From NCBI GenBank assembly GCA_937911855.1, contig CALDPK010000099.1, positions 1-8,210 of the forward strand: a DNA stretch of 8,210 nt. Direction: 5' to 3'. Under the pieces are notes generated by a model. That model searched no databases and was not told the DNA's origin. It worked only from the letters and a program-made list of their open reading frames with translations. The DNA is from an uncultured Trueperaceae bacterium. Lineage in GTDB: Bacteria > Deinococcota > Deinococci > Deinococcales > Trueperaceae. The stretch's first letter is position 1. Each line of letters opens with the position of its first letter. Shown here one piece after another: positions 5,273 through 8,210 of the stretch. Position numbers and translations under genes: made by a program.

Positions 5273-8210
5273 GTGACGTTCTTCCGACAGCTCTCCGAGG
5301 TCTGGAGTGACCCCGACAAGCGCCGCGCAGCGTTGCTGTCGCTGGCGTTGCACCTGGCCATACTGCTGCTGATCCTGGCTGCATGGCTGCAGCGCCCCCA
5401 GGTGCCGCCCGAGCAGTTCATCGTCATCGACGTGGGCACGCCGCAGTTTTCAGAGCAGGTCACGGACGCTGCGACCGTCGACTCACCGGCGCCGCTGGCA
5501 CCGGAACCTCTGGTGGAAGCAGACGCCGAAGGTGATCCCCAGGCGCGTGCTACCGAGGATGAGCTGGCTCAGTCACCAGAGCCCGACCAGCTGACGCAGC
5601 AACCCCCGGCCAATGATCCGGAAGCGCCTGAGTTCGCCGAGGAAGCCCAGGACCTGGACGCGACCGAGGTGGGCGACGCCGTGGCCGAGGAGCCGCAGGT
5701 CGAACCCGACCCGGAGCCGGTCGCAGAACCCGAGCCTGAACCTGAACCCGAACCGGTTGCCGAGCCGGAACCCGAGCCCGAGCCGGTCGCTGAGCCTGAA
5801 CCTGAACCCGAGCCGGTGGCTGAACCGGAGCCAGAGCCTGAACCTGAGCCGGTGGTCGAGCCCGAGCCGGAACCTGAACCCGAACCTGTGGCTGAGCCGG
5901 AGCCGGAGCCTGAACCCGAGCCGGTCGTGGAACCTGAGCCGCTCGAGATTCCTGAATCGCCGGTCGTCCAGCCCGACCCGGAACCGGTCGTGGAGCCTGA
6001 GCCCGAGCCTGTGGTCGAGCCCGAGCCTGAACCCGAACCTGAACCAGTGGTCGAGCCTGAGCCTGAACCCGAACCTGAACCAGTGGTCGAGCCTGAGCCC
6101 GAACCGGAACCCGAGCCGGTCGTGGAACCTGAACCTGAGCCTGAACCCATCGTGCCGGCCGAAGTGCCTGTGCCGGTTCTGCCCGACCTGGAACCCGTCG
6201 TGCCCGATCTGCCGCTCGCAGAAGTTCCCGATCAGCCGGAGGACTTCGAGGACGTACTGATGCAGCCGCTCGATGCTGAGACGCCGCTGCCGATCCCGCT
6301 CCCCGAACCCGAGGTGGAAGTGGCCGAGCAGGCAGAGCCAGAACCCGAGCCGGTAGTGGAGCCTGAACCCGAACCCGAGCCTGAACCCGTAGCCGAACCT
6401 GAGCCTGACCCCGAGCCAGTGGTCGAGCCAGAGCCCGAACCGGAGCCGGTGGCGGAACCTGAGCCTGAGCCTGAACCGGAGCCGGTGGTGGAACCTGAAC
6501 CTGAGCCGGAGCCTGTGGTTGAGCCTGAGCCGGAACCCGAACCTGAGCCTGTGGCTGAGCCGGAACCCGAACCCGAGCCGGTCGCTGAACCGGAACCCGA
6601 GCCTGAACCCGTGGCTGAGACCGAGCCTGAACCCGTAGCCGAACCGGCTCCGGGCGGGACACCCGGTGACGACAACCTGGTTGTGGGCGAGGATCCCAGG
6701 GCGCCCGAGGAAGGGGAGACCCAGGAGGGCATCGAGGCCGACGTGACGACGGACTTCCCGCCGGACGATCCCGCGACTGCTGTCATTCCGACCGATATGC
6801 CCGACGTGGACCCTGCACTGCAGGCTGACGAGGAAGGTGACCCTGAACCGGGTTCACCCCTGATGGGCGCCGCACCGGAAGGCCCCGCCGATACGACCAG
6901 CAACCGGATCGACAACATGATCGAAGGCGGCAACGCCGACGAGGCGGGACAGACGACCGAAGCAGAGACGGACGACGGCCTGGGCCTGGCGCAATCACCT
7001 GAAGGCATCGAGGAAGGCGACGGAGTGCCGCTGTTCACGTTCAACCGGGAAGTGCTGGAAAGCCGCCAGACGCCGCTCGCAGTGCTTCTCGACAACACGG
7101 CCTCCGGCTTCCCGCAGTCCGGCCTGTCCGCAGCGGACTTCATTGCCGAGATGCCCGTCGAAGGAACCACAACCAGGCTGATGGCCATGTTCTACAACCG
7201 GGATCCCGGTGAGGTAGGTCCGATCCGCAGCGCACGTCCTTACTTCCTGAGCCTGGCTCAGGCGTTCCGGGGCGTGATGGTGCACGACGGCGGCTCGCCT
7301 GAATCGCTGGCCGTGATCGAGCAGCAGAACATCCGCACGATCAACTCGCAGCGGCCCGGTGGCGTGAGCTTCGTCAGGCAGTCCGGCAGGTCAGCCCCGT
7401 ACAACCTGTACACGCAGGGCTCACAGCTGCGCAGCGCCGTGGCGGCACTGGGCCTGAACTCCGCGACGCAGGTCAGCAACCGGGTGCCGGAGCTGACCGA
7501 GATCGCTCCGGCCGCCAGGACTGCAGCGATCAACTACGGAGCCTCGCAGAGTTCGTTCGTGTATCAGGCAAGCTCGAACCGTTACCAGTGGCTGCGCGGC
7601 AGCTCCCAGGCGACTGACGCAGCCAACGGCCAGCCCATTCAGGTCGACGCCGTGCTGATCGCGCACATCACGGCCCAGCAGCTGCCGAATGACACGGAAG
7701 GCCGGCTTTACATCCCGCTGGATACGGGCGGACGTGCCACCTTGCTGCTCAATGGCCGCAGCACGAACGGCGAGTGGCGCCTGGGTGGACCGGCCACCGA
7801 GCCGACGCGCCATCGACGATGCCGGGCTTGTCGAGAAGATTCGCACGGTCTATGGCAACAACCGCCAGACCTATGGCAGCCGCGCGTCCACGCCGCCCTG
7901 CAGCGCCTCGGTGTACCACTTGTACGCCTGGAACGGATCCGGATCGGGCAGCAGGCTGGAAGCCGGGTCGTGGTAGCTCGGGTCGTTGACAGTGCCGAGC
8001 TGAAAGGCGGAGGGCGCATGGCCGCCGCGGGCGGCGAAAAAGTACATCAGCTGCGCATCGGCCGCCCGGCCTTCCTCGCTGAATGTCTGCCCGCGTTGAT
8101 AAGCGGCGTCGTAGTCGACCCGGCCGTCGTCCGCCGACTCCTGCAGCCACTGCCGCTGCTGCGGGTCGAGGTCCTCCCACAGCTTCAGCGAGACGAGCAG
8201 GAGGTCCGGG
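5273..8210 (+). CDS. TonB-like membrane protein with giant Glu-Pro repeat linker and C-terminal DUF3048 domain
   Basis: The GTG start at 5273 lies two bases after the ExbD-like stop. Residues 1-19 are cytoplasmic and about 20-38 form one membrane helix (ALLSLALHLAILLLILAAWL), followed by PPEQFIVIDVG, as in TonB-like proteins. Residues 144-292 and 355-458 are Glu-Pro repeats with about 95 EP pairs. Residues 459-583 are an acidic, probably disordered linker. From about 598 a DUF3048 domain is clear: LLDNTASGFPQSGLSAADF, VEGTTTRLMAMF, GPIRSARPYF (649-658), VHDGGSPES (670-678), and a C-terminal subdomain with INYGASQSSFVYQ, DAVLIAHI and LLLNGRSTNGEWRL. DUF3048 is known from B. subtilis YerB; its biochemical role is not settled. 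The domain should run about 30-40 residues further, but recognisable sequence stops near 7780-7800. The frame stays open to the window edge through unrelated DNA, so that tail is probably not genuine. The TonB C-terminal domain is absent. The likely role is a partner energised by the adjacent ExbB/ExbD pair. Confidence 0.85.
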   Translation, partial: MTFFRQLSEVWSDPDKRRAALLSLALHLAILLLILAAWLQRPQVPPEQFIVIDVGTPQFSEQVTDAATVDSPAPLAPEPLVEADAEGDPQARATEDELAQSPEPDQLTQQPPANDPEAPEFAEEAQDLDATEVGDAVAEEPQVEPDPEPVAEPEPEPEPEPVAEPEPEPEPVAEPEPEPEPVAEPEPEPEPEPVVEPEPEPEPEPVAEPEPEPEPEPVVEPEPLEIPESPVVQPDPEPVVEPEPEPVVEPEPEPEPEPVVEPEPEPEPEPVVEPEPEPEPEPVVEPEPEPEPIVPAEVPVPVLPDLEPVVPDLPLAEVPDQPEDFEDVLMQPLDAETPLPIPLPEPEVEVAEQAEPEPEPVVEPEPEPEPEPVAEPEPDPEPVVEPEPEPEPVAEPEPEPEPEPVVEPEPEPEPVVEPEPEPEPEPVAEPEPEPEPVAEPEPEPEPVAETEPEPVAEPAPGGTPGDDNLVVGEDPRAPEEGETQEGIEADVTTDFPPDDPATAVIPTDMPDVDPALQADEEGDPEPGSPLMGAAPEGPADTTSNRIDNMIEGGNADEAGQTTEAETDDGLGLAQSPEGIEEGDGVPLFTFNREVLESRQTPLAVLLDNTASGFPQSGLSAADFIAEMPVEGTTTRLMAMFYNRDPGEVGPIRSARPYFLSLAQAFRGVMVHDGGSPESLAVIEQQNIRTINSQRPGGVSFVRQSGRSAPYNLYTQGSQLRSAVAALGLNSATQVSNRVPELTEIAPAARTAAINYGASQSSFVYQASSNRYQWLRGSSQATDAANGQPIQVDAVLIAHITAQQLPNDTEGRLYIPLDTGGRATLLLNGRSTNGEWRLGGPATEPTRHRRCRACREDSHGLWQQPPDLWQPRVHAALQRLGVPLVRLERIRIGQQAGSRVVVARVVDSAELKGGGRMAAAGGEKVHQLRIGRPAFLAECLPALISGVVVDPAVVRRLLQPLPLLRVEVLPQLQRDEQEVR
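5702..6148 (+). repeat. Glu-Pro repeat block 1
   Basis: This block encodes units of 10 or 12 residues, four or five EP pairs closed by Val-Val or Val-Ala. It is interrupted once near 5948-5980 by a non-repeat stretch (LEIPESPVVQPD). Two adjacent 36-base units at 6014-6049 and 6050-6085 differ at a single base, which suggests a recent duplication. The other units carry scrambled synonymous Glu and Pro codons. Such a segment is expected to be an extended, negatively charged polyproline-like rod across the periplasm. Confidence 0.95.
6335..6646 (+). repeat. Glu-Pro repeat block 2
   Basis: This second block holds about 40 EP pairs in the same 10- and 12-residue units ending in Val-Val or Val-Ala. 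It is separated from block 1 by about 62 non-repeat residues rich in Pro, Val, Leu and Asp. One unit carries a Glu-Asp change (DPEP) and the last units contain a Glu-Thr, so the edges are decaying. There are no Lys-Pro pairs, in contrast to E. coli TonB, which has both Glu-Pro and Lys-Pro stretches. Confidence 0.95.
7779..7915 (+). pseudogene. Fragment of IS3-family transposase OrfB with a one-base frameshift
   Basis: From 7779 the frame reads AWVDRPPSRRAIDDAGLVEK and continues with IRTVYGNNRQTYGS, ending at 7880. This resembles the region of IS3-type OrfB just ahead of the DDE integrase core (the 'D..L...I..v....r.tYGsprvh..L' pattern). The expected continuation PRVHAALQRLGV is present at 7880-7915 but in the neighbouring frame, as if one C were missing from a C-run near 7880. 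Neither the DDE catalytic residues nor terminal inverted repeats are visible, and the piece is about 135 bases, so this is not a functional element. Its start overlaps the last readable codons of the DUF3048 protein, and its end overlaps a minus-strand Sel1-like reading. Confidence 0.6.
7871..8209 (-). pseudogene. Joined fragments: TRAP-transporter DctP C-terminal tail followed by Sel1-like repeat segment
   Basis: The minus-strand frame is open from the right edge to a TAG at 7871-7873, 112 codons in all. The first 28 residues contain PDLLLVSLKLWEDLDPQQRQ followed by WLQESADD. This resembles the C-terminal part of DctP-type substrate-binding proteins of TRAP transporters, where 'PD.ll.s...w..L....q..l.eaa' is typical. 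From about residue 29 (near 8125) the sequence changes to a Sel1/TPR-like segment containing AAYQRGQTFSEEGRAADAQL, YFFAARGGHAPSAFQLG and DPFQAYKWYTEALQGGVDAR. It stops abruptly at the junction with the transposase fragment, where further residues would be expected. I do not know a standard protein joining these two parts, so I read it as two gene fragments rather than one gene; a genuine fusion is possible but less likely. Confidence 0.5.

Noticed and set aside
5702..6646. CRISPR-like or satellite DNA interpretation of the repeats
   Set aside because: The periodicity is in codons, synonymous positions vary freely, there are no unique spacers, and one long frame runs through it. It is a protein repeat.
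5550..6662. Minus-strand ORF of 370 codons rich in Val, Gln, Ala, Pro and Arg
   Set aside because: It is another frame of the same antisense repeat. It spans the EP blocks exactly and has no recognisable domain.
6232..7188. Minus-strand ORF of 318 codons with a long Gly-Ser-rich (GSGSGS) region, and a similar one at 5569-6150
   Set aside because: These are the antisense shadow of the Glu-Pro repeat codons in the codon-aligned frame. The low-complexity protein follows from the complementary strand and has no family features.
7689..7976. Plus-strand ORF of 95 codons taken as a small intact gene
   Set aside because: Its start lies inside the DUF3048 coding sequence in another frame, its middle is the transposase fragment, and its end is antisense to the Sel1-like segment. 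It is a composite of unrelated DNA.

Overview
The window is GC-rich bacterial DNA with short intergenic gaps and weak ribosome binding sites. The gene families (a YmdB-type phosphodiesterase, a PEP carboxylase with an unusual FHGRGTS catalytic loop, ExbB/ExbD and a DUF3048 protein) and one possible leaderless start suggest a Deinococcota-like bacterium, perhaps of the Trueperaceae. This placement is inference from gene content and is not proven here.

Left part (1-1429): the last 47 codons of a superfamily-2 helicase of the DinG/Rad3/XPD type run rightward. Their end overlaps, tail to tail, the end of an Lrp/AsnC-family regulator on the minus strand. A 46-base divergent gap separates the regulator from a YmdB/TIGR00282 cyclic-nucleotide phosphodiesterase. 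This gap holds a 15-bp inverted repeat that could be the regulator's own operator.

Middle (1426-4122): a complete phosphoenolpyruvate carboxylase gene starts inside the stop codon of the phosphodiesterase gene (ATGA overlap), so the two are probably translated together. The catalytic motifs are present, and so are the four residues that bind the inhibitor aspartate in the E. coli enzyme.

Right part (4205 to about 7800): an ExbB/TolQ-like channel protein, an ExbD/TolR-like protein and a very large TonB-like protein form a tight operon. The third protein has a short cytoplasmic N-terminus and one membrane helix, then about 315 residues dominated by Glu-Pro repeats in two blocks, an acidic linker, and a C-terminal DUF3048 domain in place of the usual TonB C-terminal domain. 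This suggests a proton-motive-force-driven, envelope-spanning machine acting on something other than a classical TonB-dependent receptor. It is the most interesting system in the window.

Far right (about 7779-8210): the DUF3048 domain breaks off about 30-40 residues before its expected end and runs into a patchwork of unrelated pieces. These are a short IS3-family transposase fragment on the plus strand, then a Sel1-like repeat fragment and the C-terminal tail of a TRAP-transporter DctP protein on the minus strand. Several junctions within about 430 bases point to a rearranged scar or, more likely, a chimeric assembly.
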